A stretch of DNA of 64,000 bases from Cutibacterium namnetense (GTDB lineage Bacteria > Actinomycetota > Actinomycetes > Propionibacteriales > Propionibacteriaceae). The position numbers and the translations under genes were made by a program. The first letter of the stretch is position 1. The number at the start of each line of letters is the position of its first letter. Positions 27,046 to 36,125 of this stretch are shown here, piece by piece. The notes below the pieces were generated by a model that was given only the letters and a program-made list of their open reading frames with translations, did no database searches and was not told the DNA's origin. The stretch is from positions 468,573 to 532,572 of the forward strand of contig NZ_LWHO01000001.1 in assembly GCF_001642025.1 (NCBI RefSeq). The letters run 5' to 3'.

Positions 27046-28914
27046 ATGACCGAGACAAGTTCAGGGACGCACTGGGAGCGCGAAGACTGGTGCAAACTGG
27101 CCGATCGACTCTTGGATGCCGCGATGGCCCAGGCAACCCCCCCGGGCATGCACGGATCGTTATGCCGGGTGAGTCCGGAGGCCTAGGAACTGACGTTGAC
27201 GGGCTGGAAGGATTTGCTCGAGTCGGATTACTGGGGGGGACGCGACTCGTGGGGGGAGCGGGGGGAAGCTCTTTATAAGCTGGCGTCGTGGTGGGCCAAG
27301 GGCGTGGCCACCGGCGTCAATCCCAAATCCGACGAGCGATGGTTGCGTCCGTCGGAGCATCGGCAGGCAGTGGTCGAGGCATCTTCATTGGCCTTGCTGC
27401 TCCACTTCACCAAGCCTTGGATTTGGGAACACTTGTCTCCACAGACACGGGAGCAGGCGGTCGAATGGTTTCAGGACGTACGAAATCCCCAGATCCCCGA
27501 CAACAACTGGATCTGGTTCCAGATTATCGTCGAAACTTTCTTGCGCGGTGTGGGTGCGAAGTGGGATGAGAATCTAGTCCGACGGTACCTCGCCCGTCAT
27601 GAACAGTGGTATCGCCGCGGCGGATGGATAAGCGATGGGCCGAGGCGGTGCTACGACCACTATGTCGGATGGGCGATGGAGACGTTGCCCGCGCTGTGGA
27701 CCCTTATGGCCCCGCGCTGGGATGTGGTCAGGGAATTCGCAGGCATTCATGGGCCTCGGTTGGCACGCTATCTTGAGGACGTCCCTTACCTCGTAGGGGC
27801 CGACGTGGACGGTAGTCGGGGGATTGCCCCGCTCATCTAAGGCCGCAGTCTGATATATCGGTGGTGTACGTGCGCACCCCTGTGGGCAGGGGTATTCATG
27901 GGGGTTTCGCCCCTACCGCCGGGATTGACCAGGCGGATCTGCTCGGGGACAGTGCGCCATTTCCTCGATCATGGAGTCGCCGAGGACGGCATCCTCACAA
28001 TGGGATGGTTTGGGGAATTCCGACCGATGGCCCAATTCTATTCCGGAGTGGGTTCCCCCTACTGGGCGTCAAAGGGGATGCTGGGACTAGCGTTGCCGCC
28101 AGATCACCCGGTTTGGACTGAGCCCGAAAAACCCATCCCGGTGGAGTTGGGTGACACTCATCGCATCATCGCTGCGCCCGGGTGGATGGCCAGCGGAACC
28201 CGTCAGGACGGGATCGTGAGGGTCCTCAACATCGGCACCGGTGGGCAAGACGAAGGAGAACTCGTTGGTGAGGCCCCGCTTTACACGTCCCTGGGATTCT
28301 CTACTGCCACAGCACCTCCGCAGGCGGGGGAGTGGAAGCTTCGGTCGGTAGCCAATGTGGTAGGGCTCAAGAATAGGCAAGGGTGGATTTCTGCCCGTTC
28401 CGGCCAGAAGGTCGAACGATGCGAACATATTGGTGAGGTGCTCATAGGTCAGTCGTCGTGGCTGGCCCACTGGGTTCGTGATGGCGTCGATGAAGGGGTC
28501 GGTTATGGTGCTCGCGGCACCGTCGAGATCGGACCAAAGATTGTGTGCGCTCATGTTTGTCATCGTGGTGTCGAAGTGCGCTGTGTATGGGTGGACGGAG
28601 AATTATCTTCGGGGGCAGTTTTTATGGCGGGATGGCCGACTAACCCTTGCGATGGCCCGGAGTCCTTCCTTGAGCCGGTCACCTCTTGGCGCTACCCTCG
28701 GCGTCTGGTGGGCCACCAGGTTACTGGTCTATCGAAGTCAACGACCGTTGAGACCTTGGAAACTTCGCTTGAGGGTGAGGGGCCTTATATCGCATTAGTT
28801 GGGTTAGGCCAATGTGGGCCTCTCCCACAGGTTAATGTAAGCGACGGTGACGTGGTGGTGTCTTTCCCCGGGCAATCTATAGCCGTGCTGAAATTCGATT
28901 GCTCTCGCAGTTGA
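27046..28914 (+). pseudogene. DUF2264 (GH154-type) glycosidase, broken by two frameshifts and a stop
   Basis: The start MTETSSGTHWEREDW runs to a C7 tract (27137-27143) where one C appears lost. The next frame carries the DUF2264 hallmark TDVDGLEGFARVGLLGGTRL. A G-rich stretch (27251-27265) shifts it again to ALYKLASWWAKGVATGVNPKSDERW, with PDNNWIWFQIIVETFLRGVG. An in-frame TAA at 27838 (probably from CAA) interrupts PLI-GRSLIYRW, and the frame continues to 28914 with GSPYWASKGMLGLALPPDHPVW. The repaired protein would be about 620 residues, the family size. Some DUF2264 proteins are beta-glucuronidases, which would suit hyaluronan use. The gene is almost certainly inactive. Confidence 0.85.
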
Positions 28915-29387
28915 GAACCATGATATGCAGATGGTTGGTTAAATGGCCTTAGGTCAGATACGAAGAACGGTCGATCCTGTGCAGCTTTCCGGAGGTACGG
29001 GGCTGGCCATCCCACGTTTCGTGCGACACGTAAACGTGGGATTTGGAGTTGACTCAATAACCCTGAACAATGCTCACCGGCACGGCGTCCCCGGATGTGG
29101 CGATGCTCCATGCGCTCTATCTCACTGTCTGGTGATTCGTGCAAGATGATGCGATGACGGTATTCATCGGCCCAGACCAGGTATGGAAGTCTGGTCGAAG
29201 TCGGTGCCATCGAATAACGATCATGTGACCGCTATTGCCCACGCAATACCCGGAGCGCCCCAAGTATCTGAGGGGATGACCACGCTCTGCCCAAACTTTG
29301 ATGGCTCTGGCGACGTGCCACAGTCAAACGCGAGTTTGAGGGATTCGTGTTACACGAACCCGCCCCTATCCTACTGAGTTCCGACCT
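28915..29387. other. 473-base intergenic region
   Basis: No convincing gene is seen on either strand. A nine-base inverted repeat, CCCACGTTT at 29011-29019 and AAACGTGGG at 29032-29040, may end transcription from the DUF2264 pseudogene. A small hairpin near 29344-29358 lies downstream of rlmB. Confidence 0.5.
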
Positions 29388-30347
29388 TCACAATTGCGCA
29401 GTCCTGCGCACCTTTGCCGCCTCATACAGTGCGACGGATGCTGCGACGGAAGCGTTGAGGGACTCTACATCGCTGCTGATAGGAATCGACGCCAGCACAT
29501 CGCATGACTGACGGGTAAGCCGGGCCAGGCCTTCTCCCTCCGAACCGACAACAATCACCAGGGGGCCGTCGAGTCCAGGAGCTGAAGCCAAGTCCGAGTC
29601 GGCCTCGCCAGCTAGCCCGACGATCATCCAGCCAGCGGCAGCGAACTTGCCGAGAGCCTGATTAAGGTTCGTTGCCATCGCCACCGGGATGCGCGCCGCG
29701 GCCCCGGCCGAGGTCTTCCACGCCGCAGCCGTCATCGATGCTGACCGCCTTGAGGGGATGAGCACGCCCTGGGCGCCGAAGGCGGCGGCGGAGCGGATAA
29801 TCGCTCCCAGATTGCGCGGATCGGTGACCTTATCGAGGGCTACCACGAGCCCACCACGGTAGGTCTGAGTACCAGCTGTGATGAGGTCGTTGACGGTGGC
29901 GTATTCGTATTCGGGCAGACGTAGGGCCACTCCCTGGTGGTTGGACCCACCCGTCATACGGTCGAGTTCGCCACGGGTGGCCTGCATTAACGTGATGCCG
30001 TGATCAGCGGAGAACGTGAGGATTTCCCTCATCCGGGAGTCATGTTCAGCCCCCTCGGCAACATAGGTAGTGCGTACTGGAAGGCCAGCATGCAGGGCTT
30101 CCAGCACAGGATTACGACCGATGACCCACTCCGGGCCTGCCCCTGTGGCCTGCCTATTCGCCGGTTTACGGGCCGCGGCGCGGGCCAGCTTCTCCTGCTT
30201 GGCCTTGTGTGCCTTGTGGTAAACGCGGTCCTCCGCCTTGGGGGTGGGGCCCCGGCCTTTGAGAGCCTTGCGGCCTCGTCCACCGGAGCCAACAGTGGAA
30301 TTCTTGCCCTTGTGCCCGGCGCCTCGACGCTGGGAATTTCCTGCCAT
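29388..30347 (-). CDS. rlmB: 23S rRNA (guanosine-2'-O)-methyltransferase, TrmH/SpoU family
   Basis: A 319-residue SPOUT-fold methyltransferase. A lysine/arginine-rich N-terminal tail of about 75 residues, probably RNA-binding, precedes the substrate-binding domain (EWVIGRNPVLEALHAGLPV). The SpoU motifs are ALDKVTDPRNLGAIIRSAAAFGAQG (1), VIVVGSEGEGLARL (2) and VESLNASVAASVALYEA (3). It methylates a 23S rRNA guanosine (G2251 in E. coli numbering) by family. It starts 13 bases after cysS with GAGGAGG before the ATG; cysS-rlmB is a conserved pairing in bacteria. Confidence 0.92.
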   Translation of the reverse strand: MAGNSQRRGAGHKGKNSTVGSGGRGRKALKGRGPTPKAEDRVYHKAHKAKQEKLARAAARKPANRQATGAGPEWVIGRNPVLEALHAGLPVRTTYVAEGAEHDSRMREILTFSADHGITLMQATRGELDRMTGGSNHQGVALRLPEYEYATVNDLITAGTQTYRGGLVVALDKVTDPRNLGAIIRSAAAFGAQGVLIPSRRSASMTAAAWKTSAGAAARIPVAMATNLNQALGKFAAAGWMIVGLAGEADSDLASAPGLDGPLVIVVGSEGEGLARLTRQSCDVLASIPISSDVESLNASVAASVALYEAAKVRRTAQL

Positions 30348-30360
30348 GTCAGCCTCCTCG

Positions 30361-31791
30361 TCAGCTCAGCGACCAATGGGCGCCAGCGGGGGTGTCTTCG
30401 ATTGTCAGTCCAAGGTTTGTCAGGGTGTCGCGGATGGCGTCAGCCGTAGCCCAGTCTTTGCGGGTGCGAGCCTCGGTACGCTGGTCCAACATAGCTTGTA
30501 CCAAGCCGTCAACGATCGGTTCCAGGCGGGCGTCGCTACCTGCGGCGTCGGCCCACTCGGGAGCCTGAGGATCGAGACCGAATACCGCGAGCATGGCCTT
30601 GACTTGGGCCAGATGATGACGGGCGGCCTCGGCATCGCCGGCCGACACGGACTTGTTCCCCTCGGAGATCTGACTGAACATGGCCGCCACCGCTTGGGGA
30701 GTGCCTAGGTCATCGTTCATCGCCGTGACGAATGCCTCCGGCAATTCTTGCGAGGCCGTTACTTGCTCTCCGACGAGGTCGCCGGCGCGGTCTAGGAAGG
30801 AATCGATGCGCTCGATAGCTTTAGTGGCCTCATCCAGGGAGCCCTTGGTGTCCTCATCGGAGGGGCTGAACTCGATCATCGAACGATAATGCGGGGCCAG
30901 TAGGAAGTACCTGACGGCTCGCGGACTGTAGGTCTTAGTGACTTCAGTGACCTGGGCGGTATTACCCAGGGACTTGCTCATCTTCTCCCCAGACATCGTC
31001 ACCCAAGCGTTGTGCATCCAGTAATGAGCGAAGGGCCGTCCAGCTGCTGCTGACTGGGCCAGCTCGTTCTCATGGTGAGGGAACCGCAAATCGATGCCGC
31101 CACCGTGAATATCGAAGGCCTCACCCAGATACTTCCCTGACATCGCCGAGCATTCTAGGTGCCAGCCGGGCCGACCGCGTCCCCACGGAGACATCCACGA
31201 CGCTGTCTCGGGTTCGCCGGCCTTGTGGCCCTTCCACAATGCAAAGTCACGTGGGTCGCGTTTACCACGCGGGTCTGAATCCTCAGCCGGGCTCATCTCG
31301 TCGACACGCATCCCGGACAACTCCCCGTACCGCGGCCAGGATCGAACATCGAAGTAGACGTCACCGGAGCCATCGGGAGCGGGATAGGCGTGACCCTTCT
31401 CGATGAGGGTCTCCACCAGTTCGATCATCTCCGGGATATGGCCGGTGGCTCGAGGCTCATAGGTTGGCGGACGGCATCCCAACGCCTTATACGCCGCGTG
31501 AAGCTCGTTTTCGTAGTGGTATGCATGAGCCCACCAGGGGGTGCCAGCAGCGGCGGACTTAGTGAGGATCTTGTCGTCGATATCGGTGACGTTGGCGACG
31601 ACGGTCACTTGGTAGCCAGAGCATTCCAACCAGCGTCGCAGGACGTCGAAGACAACCTCCTTGCGGATGTGGCCCAGATGCGGACTGGACTGTACCGTCA
31701 TGCCACAGTGGTATATCGACACCTGGCCCTCGCGAAGGGGCTTAAAGGTCTCGATGCCATGGGTAGCGGTGTTATAGAGCTTGAACGTCAC
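30361..31791 (-). CDS. cysS: Cysteinyl-tRNA synthetase
   Basis: A 476-residue class I synthetase charging tRNA-Cys. The zinc cysteine in YHCGMT, the HIGH-type motif [11 protein letters not shown] near residue 35, the [31 protein letters not shown] region and the KMSKS loop [10 protein letters not shown] are present. The C-terminal DALR-type helical region and anticodon-binding end are complete. It is the first gene of an operon with rlmB. Confidence 0.97.
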   Translation of the reverse strand: MTFKLYNTATHGIETFKPLREGQVSIYHCGMTVQSSPHLGHIRKEVVFDVLRRWLECSGYQVTVVANVTDIDDKILTKSAAAGTPWWAHAYHYENELHAAYKALGCRPPTYEPRATGHIPEMIELVETLIEKGHAYPAPDGSGDVYFDVRSWPRYGELSGMRVDEMSPAEDSDPRGKRDPRDFALWKGHKAGEPETASWMSPWGRGRPGWHLECSAMSGKYLGEAFDIHGGGIDLRFPHHENELAQSAAAGRPFAHYWMHNAWVTMSGEKMSKSLGNTAQVTEVTKTYSPRAVRYFLLAPHYRSMIEFSPSDEDTKGSLDEATKAIERIDSFLDRAGDLVGEQVTASQELPEAFVTAMNDDLGTPQAVAAMFSQISEGNKSVSAGDAEAARHHLAQVKAMLAVFGLDPQAPEWADAAGSDARLEPIVDGLVQAMLDQRTEARTRKDWATADAIRDTLTNLGLTIEDTPAGAHWSLS

Positions 31792-31838
31792 GATCCTAGG
31801 CTACCGGCGGATCCCGACATATCCCTTACCATGGCCAT

Positions 31839-32057
31839 ATGGCCGAGATTCGCAAGCACAAGCCGTCATCCAGCCCTATTGCCCGGGCCCTGGAGTCCGC
31901 AATGGGTGAATCCATCAAGCCGGTTACCCCTGGATCGCACCCCCACAAGGGTGTTGAGGGGTCGGAGAGGAACCCCGAGGCCACCCCATCGGCTGCCGCA
32001 ACTGCCACCCAGTGGGGGTCTTTCACTGTGGCGATGCCGCTAAAACCCACAGATTGA
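31839..32057 (+). CDS. Small hypothetical protein, possibly leaderless
   Basis: A 72-residue frame, MAEIRKHKPSSSPIARALES, rich in Ser, Pro and Thr, with codon use like its neighbours and no membrane segment. There is no ribosome site, but TACCAT sits six bases before the ATG, the -10 spacing expected for a leaderless actinobacterial transcript. It is in the divergent gap between cysS and the convergent DUF4032 gene. No family is recognised. It could still be a chance frame. Confidence 0.45.
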   Translation: MAEIRKHKPSSSPIARALESAMGESIKPVTPGSHPHKGVEGSERNPEATPSAAATATQWGSFTVAMPLKPTD

Positions 32058-32067
32058 TCAGACTGGC

Positions 32068-33504
32068 CTAGCCCTTCGTTCGGGCCCGTAAAGCGTCGAT
32101 ATCGAGACGCATCGCGGACTCCACGTCGATGGCCTCGGCATGGGCCTCCCACGGATCGTAGGGGGCATCCTCTTCTTCGTCCTCAACGTATCCGAGCGAC
32201 GGATCGTAGACGTTGACCAGTTCATGTCCGCTGTGCGTCGGGGGGCCGTCCACCGGTACTACGGATTCAGTACTCATAGCCTCGTCGGGCAACTTGGCCA
32301 GAATGTCACGGACGTAGCCCTGGGCGGCTTCGACGTGGGGGACTTCTCGTTGCTGGCGCTGGGACTCGTACCACCGATAATCGAGTACCTCGTGGTAAAA
32401 CTGGGCGAGTTCGCGTTTCCGGGATAGTTCCGGAGGGATCTGCTGGACGACCGGCTCGAAGCACTCGGTGAGCCAGCGGTGAGCCGCTACCGCTTCATCA
32501 GCCCCCTGAAGTCCATTGCGCGCCCGGAAAGTGTCAAGGTCGTTGAGTAGACGCCGTGCCTGGAATTCTTCGGTGTCTAGGCCAGTGAGACGCAATAAGC
32601 GACGCTGGTGGTGCCCGGCGTCAACGACCTTGGGCTGGATGCGTAGTCGCTGGCCGTCCGGCGAGGTTTGGATGTCCAATTCGGCTACGTCGAAGCCAAG
32701 GGCGTTGAGGCGACGTACCCGCGACTCGACCCGGGAGTAATCGCCGCCGTCGAATTCCTCGGCCGCAGTGAGTTCATTCCACAGGTCGTGATAGCGATCC
32801 TCGATGGTCGTGACCAAGCCCAGTGGGTTAAGCGCGTCATCGAGCATGTCGCCCTGTTCAAGGTCGAGGAACTCGCCATAAAGATTCGTTCGGGCGATTT
32901 GTAGGTCGTGTTCCCGCTGCCCGGTGGTCAGGCGATCGTGCAGCTCACCGGTCTCGGCATCGACCAAATAGGCAGCGAACGCCTCAGCATCGCGTCGAAA
33001 CAGGACGTTCGACAGCGAAATGTCACCCCATAAGAAGCCCACCAGATGGAGTCGCACAAGCAAGACGACGAGGGCGTCAAGGAGCCGCATGACAGTTTCT
33101 TGACGCACACCAGAATGGAAGAGGGACCGGTACGGCAAGGAGAACCGTAGGTGGCGGGTGAGAATGATCGGCTCGAGCGATTCGCCATTGGAGGCGACGC
33201 GATCGGTGATGACGCCGATGGGCTCGACTGACGGGGTGTCGAGTCGCATGAGGTCGTGTAGCAGCCGGTACTCATGAATTGCGAGGTGTTCGACGACTTC
33301 CTTGGCGGCGTAGACATCGTCGCCGACCGTGATGAATCGCACCACGTGACGAGAGATGCCCCGAGGCAGCGCAACTAGTCGCTCCTGCGGCCACTGCGCC
33401 AGCGGTGTGCTCCATGGCAACGGAAGCAGGCGGGAGTCGGGCTTCGCGCTGAGGAAACGGGTCACAGGGAATAGTCTGCCACCCGCCCCTGGATTAGTCG
33501 GCAT
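32068..33504 (-). CDS. DUF4032 protein with kinase-like domain
   Basis: About 478 residues. The N-terminal half resembles lipopolysaccharide-kinase/RIO-like folds: DVYAAKEVVEHLAIHEYRLL (lysine and glutamate positions), VLLVRLHLVGFLWGDISLSNVLFRRD (the catalytic-loop analogue G-D-x-x-x-x-N) and AYLVDAETGEL (a DFG-like Asp). The C-terminal half is the DUF4032 domain, ending in an acidic tail. ATG 33504 with AGAGGG upstream is used, but a GTG at 33465 is also possible. Function is unknown; phosphorylation of an envelope or small-molecule substrate would be a guess. Confidence 0.75.
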   Translation of the reverse strand: MPTNPGAGGRLFPVTRFLSAKPDSRLLPLPWSTPLAQWPQERLVALPRGISRHVVRFITVGDDVYAAKEVVEHLAIHEYRLLHDLMRLDTPSVEPIGVITDRVASNGESLEPIILTRHLRFSLPYRSLFHSGVRQETVMRLLDALVVLLVRLHLVGFLWGDISLSNVLFRRDAEAFAAYLVDAETGELHDRLTTGQREHDLQIARTNLYGEFLDLEQGDMLDDALNPLGLVTTIEDRYHDLWNELTAAEEFDGGDYSRVESRVRRLNALGFDVAELDIQTSPDGQRLRIQPKVVDAGHHQRRLLRLTGLDTEEFQARRLLNDLDTFRARNGLQGADEAVAAHRWLTECFEPVVQQIPPELSRKRELAQFYHEVLDYRWYESQRQQREVPHVEAAQGYVRDILAKLPDEAMSTESVVPVDGPPTHSGHELVNVYDPSLGYVEDEEEDAPYDPWEAHAEAIDVESAMRLDIDALRARTKG

Positions 33505-33652
33505 GGTCCCTCTTGCTATCGGGTGGGTCTGGGGGGTAGCCGAGACGGGCGTCGGAAATCTTTCGACCAAGTTTCGGATCCGTCGTGACGAATGCTCCCC
33601 TCAGACATCTACACATATGAAAGTCCCCCACATCGAATGGAGATGAGTCGAC

Positions 33653-34186
33653 ATGGCTGACAACAAGACCGCTTCCGCTAAAACCGACACCACCAAGTCC
33701 AACGCGACGAAGACCGAGAACCTGCCGGAGACGACGACCAAGGAGACCTTGCCTCCCTCGCCGCTACACACCGATCACGGCTCGACCCTGATCGCTGAGC
33801 AGGTCGTCCAGAAGATTGCTGGTATTGCTTGCCGCGAGGTCCCCGGCGTGCACGCCATGGGCTCCACCGGTCGCCGCATGCTCAGCTCCATCACCGATCG
33901 CATCCCCGGATCAACCACCAACGTGTCGAACGGCGTCCAGGTTGAAAAGGGCGAGCGTCAGTGCGCTATCGATCTGTCTGTGGTTATTGAGTACGGCTAC
34001 TCGGTTGTCGAGGTTGCCAATAAGCTCCGCGAGACCATCATTGACGCTGTTGAGTACGGCACCGGCCTTGAAGTCGTGGAAGTGAACGTCCAGGTCACCG
34101 ATGTTTACATCCAAGGCGAGGACGATAACGACGACGAGCAGCCTGATCAGGCTGTCAGCCAGCACAAGAGCACCGAGCTTTCCTGA
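33653..34186 (+). CDS. Asp23/Gls24 family envelope stress protein
   Basis: A 177-residue protein. A Lys/Thr-rich N-terminal tail of about 45 residues leads into the Asp23 domain LIAEQVVQKIAGIACREVPGVHAMGSTGRRML, then QCAIDLSVVIEYGYSVVEVANKLRETIIDAVEYGTGLEVVEVNVQVTDVY, and an acidic end. Family members are abundant, form filaments or rafts at the membrane with AmaP anchors, and respond to cell-envelope or alkaline stress. A good ribosome site (GGAGATGAG) is present. It heads a run of stress-related small genes through 37.6 kb. Confidence 0.92.
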   Translation: MADNKTASAKTDTTKSNATKTENLPETTTKETLPPSPLHTDHGSTLIAEQVVQKIAGIACREVPGVHAMGSTGRRMLSSITDRIPGSTTNVSNGVQVEKGERQCAIDLSVVIEYGYSVVEVANKLRETIIDAVEYGTGLEVVEVNVQVTDVYIQGEDDNDDEQPDQAVSQHKSTELS

Positions 34187-34197
34187 AAGGCCACACT

Positions 34198-34383
34198 ATG
34201 AATGTATCGCGCATCGGAGCACTCATGGGACTGCTATTGGGTGTGATTGCGGTCTGTGTCGGCGTGTGGCAGGCCATCGTCGTTCTGGTGTTGGGGCTAC
34301 TCGGTCTCATCATCGGCCGGATCATTGACGGTCAGCTCGACGTGCATGACATCTTCGGCAAGCCAAGTCAACGGAACCGTTGA
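34198..34383 (+). CDS. Small membrane protein (DUF2273-like)
   Basis: A 61-residue protein that is mostly two hydrophobic stretches, GALMGLLLGVIAVCVGVWQAIVVLVLGLLGLIIGRIIDG, with a short polar C-terminus. Such DUF2273 proteins are typical companions of Asp23 genes and probably sit in the membrane with them. It is 11 bases downstream of the Asp23 gene and its stop overlaps the next start. Confidence 0.85.
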   Translation: MNVSRIGALMGLLLGVIAVCVGVWQAIVVLVLGLLGLIIGRIIDGQLDVHDIFGKPSQRNR

Positions 34384-34796
34384 TGTCCGCCGGCACCACA
34401 CGCGTACGCTCGGTGCCGTCGCTGGCGGTCCACAATCGTGAGAAGGCTAGCCGTGGAAGCCTGACGGTTACTACAGCGGTTGTCGAGAAGGTCGCCGCTC
34501 GTGTGGCGGCTCAGAGCGAGGGTTTCGGGGCTCCCGTATCATCCTTCTTCGGATCGGGGTCGCGTGCCGACTTTGACCGAGGCCCCAGGGTTAGTGCGGT
34601 CCTCACCGGTCGTACAGCTGATCTTGAGGTGGAGGTTGCTATTGGCTACCCCGCCCCTGTCCAGGCCCAGTGTGATGAGCTGCGAGCCCGGTTGGCCGAG
34701 CAGGTACCGAAAATGTCCGGAGTGGATATCGGCACGATTGACATTTTGGTGAGCCGGGTCGTCAGCAAAGCCTCGCCGACGAAGGAGTTGACCTGA
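34383..34796 (+). CDS. Asp23/Gls24-like protein
   Basis: A 137-residue second Asp23-type protein. The pattern is GSLTVTTAVVEKVAARVAAQSEGF, then VSAVLTGRTADLEVEVAIGYPAPVQAQCDELRARLAEQVPKMSGVDIGTIDILVSRVV. It has no membrane segment. The ATG overlaps the preceding stop (TGATG), and the next gene begins two bases after its stop, so translation is coupled. Sequence identity to the first Asp23 is low but the layout is the same. Confidence 0.8.
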   Translation: MSAGTTRVRSVPSLAVHNREKASRGSLTVTTAVVEKVAARVAAQSEGFGAPVSSFFGSGSRADFDRGPRVSAVLTGRTADLEVEVAIGYPAPVQAQCDELRARLAEQVPKMSGVDIGTIDILVSRVVSKASPTKELT

Positions 34797-34797
34797 G

Positions 34798-35352
34798 ATG
34801 AGTAAGCAATACGTGTCTCCGCCTCTCATTCGTCGCCCTTCCCGGACGACTCCGGTGGTGATTCTGGCTATCTTGCTCGTGGCAGCCGGGGTGGTGGCCA
34901 TTATCGCTGCTATCCAACGACTCCAACACGGATCCTTGCCACAGTGGCTGGCCTGGGGGCGTGGTCATATGACCACCGCATCATGGCAAAACGGCACTGC
35001 CCTGACAGTGGCCATTGTTGTCGGTGTCGCCGCGCTGTTGCTTCTGATATGGGCCTTCAAGCCGGGACGGAGCTCCGGGGTATTCCTCAAACCGAGTGAC
35101 GGCGCCCCCGACGATCGGGAGATCGTCATGGACAACTCCGACTTAACAGGTTGGCTGTCTCGCTGGCTTGACGAGGAGGACGGCGTCGCATCGTCAAGAG
35201 TGAAACGTCGTGGCAACACTGTCAAAGTCGACGTCGAGACTGACGTCAAGGACCCCGAAGTGATGCGGGAACAGCTCACTAAGAGGATCGCTGCCCGCGT
35301 TGATTCGCTGGGGCTGGAACAGCCGCCGAAGGTGAAAGTGAGGTTGCGATGA
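34798..35352 (+). CDS. Membrane protein with DUF6286-like domain, envelope stress cluster
   Basis: A 184-residue protein. Two membrane segments, VVILAILLVAAGVVAIIAAI and ALTVAIVVGVAALLLLIWAF, flank a short extracellular loop, and a cytoplasmic Asp23-anchor-like domain follows (VKRRGNTVKVDVETDVKDPEVMREQLTKRIAARVDSLGLEQPPKVKVRLR). Proteins of this layout accompany Asp23 clusters in actinobacteria. It overlaps the next gene by four bases. Confidence 0.78.
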   Translation: MSKQYVSPPLIRRPSRTTPVVILAILLVAAGVVAIIAAIQRLQHGSLPQWLAWGRGHMTTASWQNGTALTVAIVVGVAALLLLIWAFKPGRSSGVFLKPSDGAPDDREIVMDNSDLTGWLSRWLDEEDGVASSRVKRRGNTVKVDVETDVKDPEVMREQLTKRIAARVDSLGLEQPPKVKVRLR

Positions 35353-36065
35353 GGGGCCGTGCAAATAGAACGCGACTGGCCGTCGTCGGGATCCTTGGTC
35401 TATTGGTGGTCGCGTGGTTCATGCTGGTGCGGTTCAACGTCGCCTCGTCGTGGGGATGGCGGCAGCCCGCACCCGACGCCCCTATCCTCGACGTCCCGAA
35501 GGCATGGCGAACTGACTACGCGTCTTGGGCCCTGCTCATCGTAGGGATCCTAGCCGCGGTGATTGGGCTGATCTGGCTGCTTCGTCAGTTCTCGTCGAGC
35601 AATCGGGTCCATACGTACGGCATCAGCCACGAGACGGACCACGGCTCAACGGTGCTGTCGACAGACGCCTTGGGAAAGGCCGTCGAGGAGCAAATCGAGG
35701 AGTTCCCCGGCGTCAGCAGCGCCAGCGTGAGATTCTTTGGAGCCCGCGTGGCTCCCGAGATGATGGTTCAGATCGACATCGATGACCGTGCCGATGTGCG
35801 AAAGCTCGTCGACCGGCTGGAGTCGGAGGTCGCCCCCGACGTCGAGACGACCCTGGATGCGAAGCTGGTCCGTTTTGGGACGAAGCTGCGGACCGGAGCG
35901 CACGTCACAGGAGTGGGCGTGAGCCACGTCGGCGTGACCGAAGTGTCCAATGTCGACGAGTCCGGAGACAACCTCCCCGCCAATCCGATGCCCAAGCCCA
36001 CCTTCCTCAACGAGAAGTCCGAACGGGCCAAGCCGCGTACACGTGACGGAAAGGTGCTCGCCTGA
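35349..36065 (+). CDS. amaP: AmaP-like alkaline shock response membrane anchor
   Basis: A 238-residue protein with the same plan as its upstream neighbour. There is one membrane segment near the N-terminus, VVGILGLLVVAWFMLV, a second, ASWALLIVGILAAVIGLIWLL, and a soluble domain carrying the AmaP-type repeat LGKAVEEQIEEFPGVSSASVRFFGARVAPEMMVQIDIDD. By family it would anchor Asp23 at the inner face of the membrane. A basic tail ends the protein and a strong hairpin follows. Confidence 0.8.
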   Translation: MRGRANRTRLAVVGILGLLVVAWFMLVRFNVASSWGWRQPAPDAPILDVPKAWRTDYASWALLIVGILAAVIGLIWLLRQFSSSNRVHTYGISHETDHGSTVLSTDALGKAVEEQIEEFPGVSSASVRFFGARVAPEMMVQIDIDDRADVRKLVDRLESEVAPDVETTLDAKLVRFGTKLRTGAHVTGVGVSHVGVTEVSNVDESGDNLPANPMPKPTFLNEKSERAKPRTRDGKVLA

Positions 36066-36075
36066 GCTGCGCGCT

Positions 36076-36110
36076 AGCGGTCGAGGACTCAGTAGTTGTC
36101 CTCGACCGCT
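36076..36110 (+). terminator. Hairpin terminator after the AmaP-like gene
   Basis: Exact 13-base arms, AGCGGTCGAGGAC at 36076-36088 and its complement at 36098-36110, with a nine-base loop, end the Asp23 operon. No strong T-run follows. The stem also rules out a TTG at 36096 as a start for the next gene. Confidence 0.6.
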
Positions 36111-36125
36111 GCTAGCGTCGAATCC

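Noticed and set aside
28785-29210. Minus-strand frame of 141 codons beside the DUF2264 pseudogene
   Set aside because: It overlaps the 3' end of the pseudogene antisense and has no recognisable motif or ribosome site.
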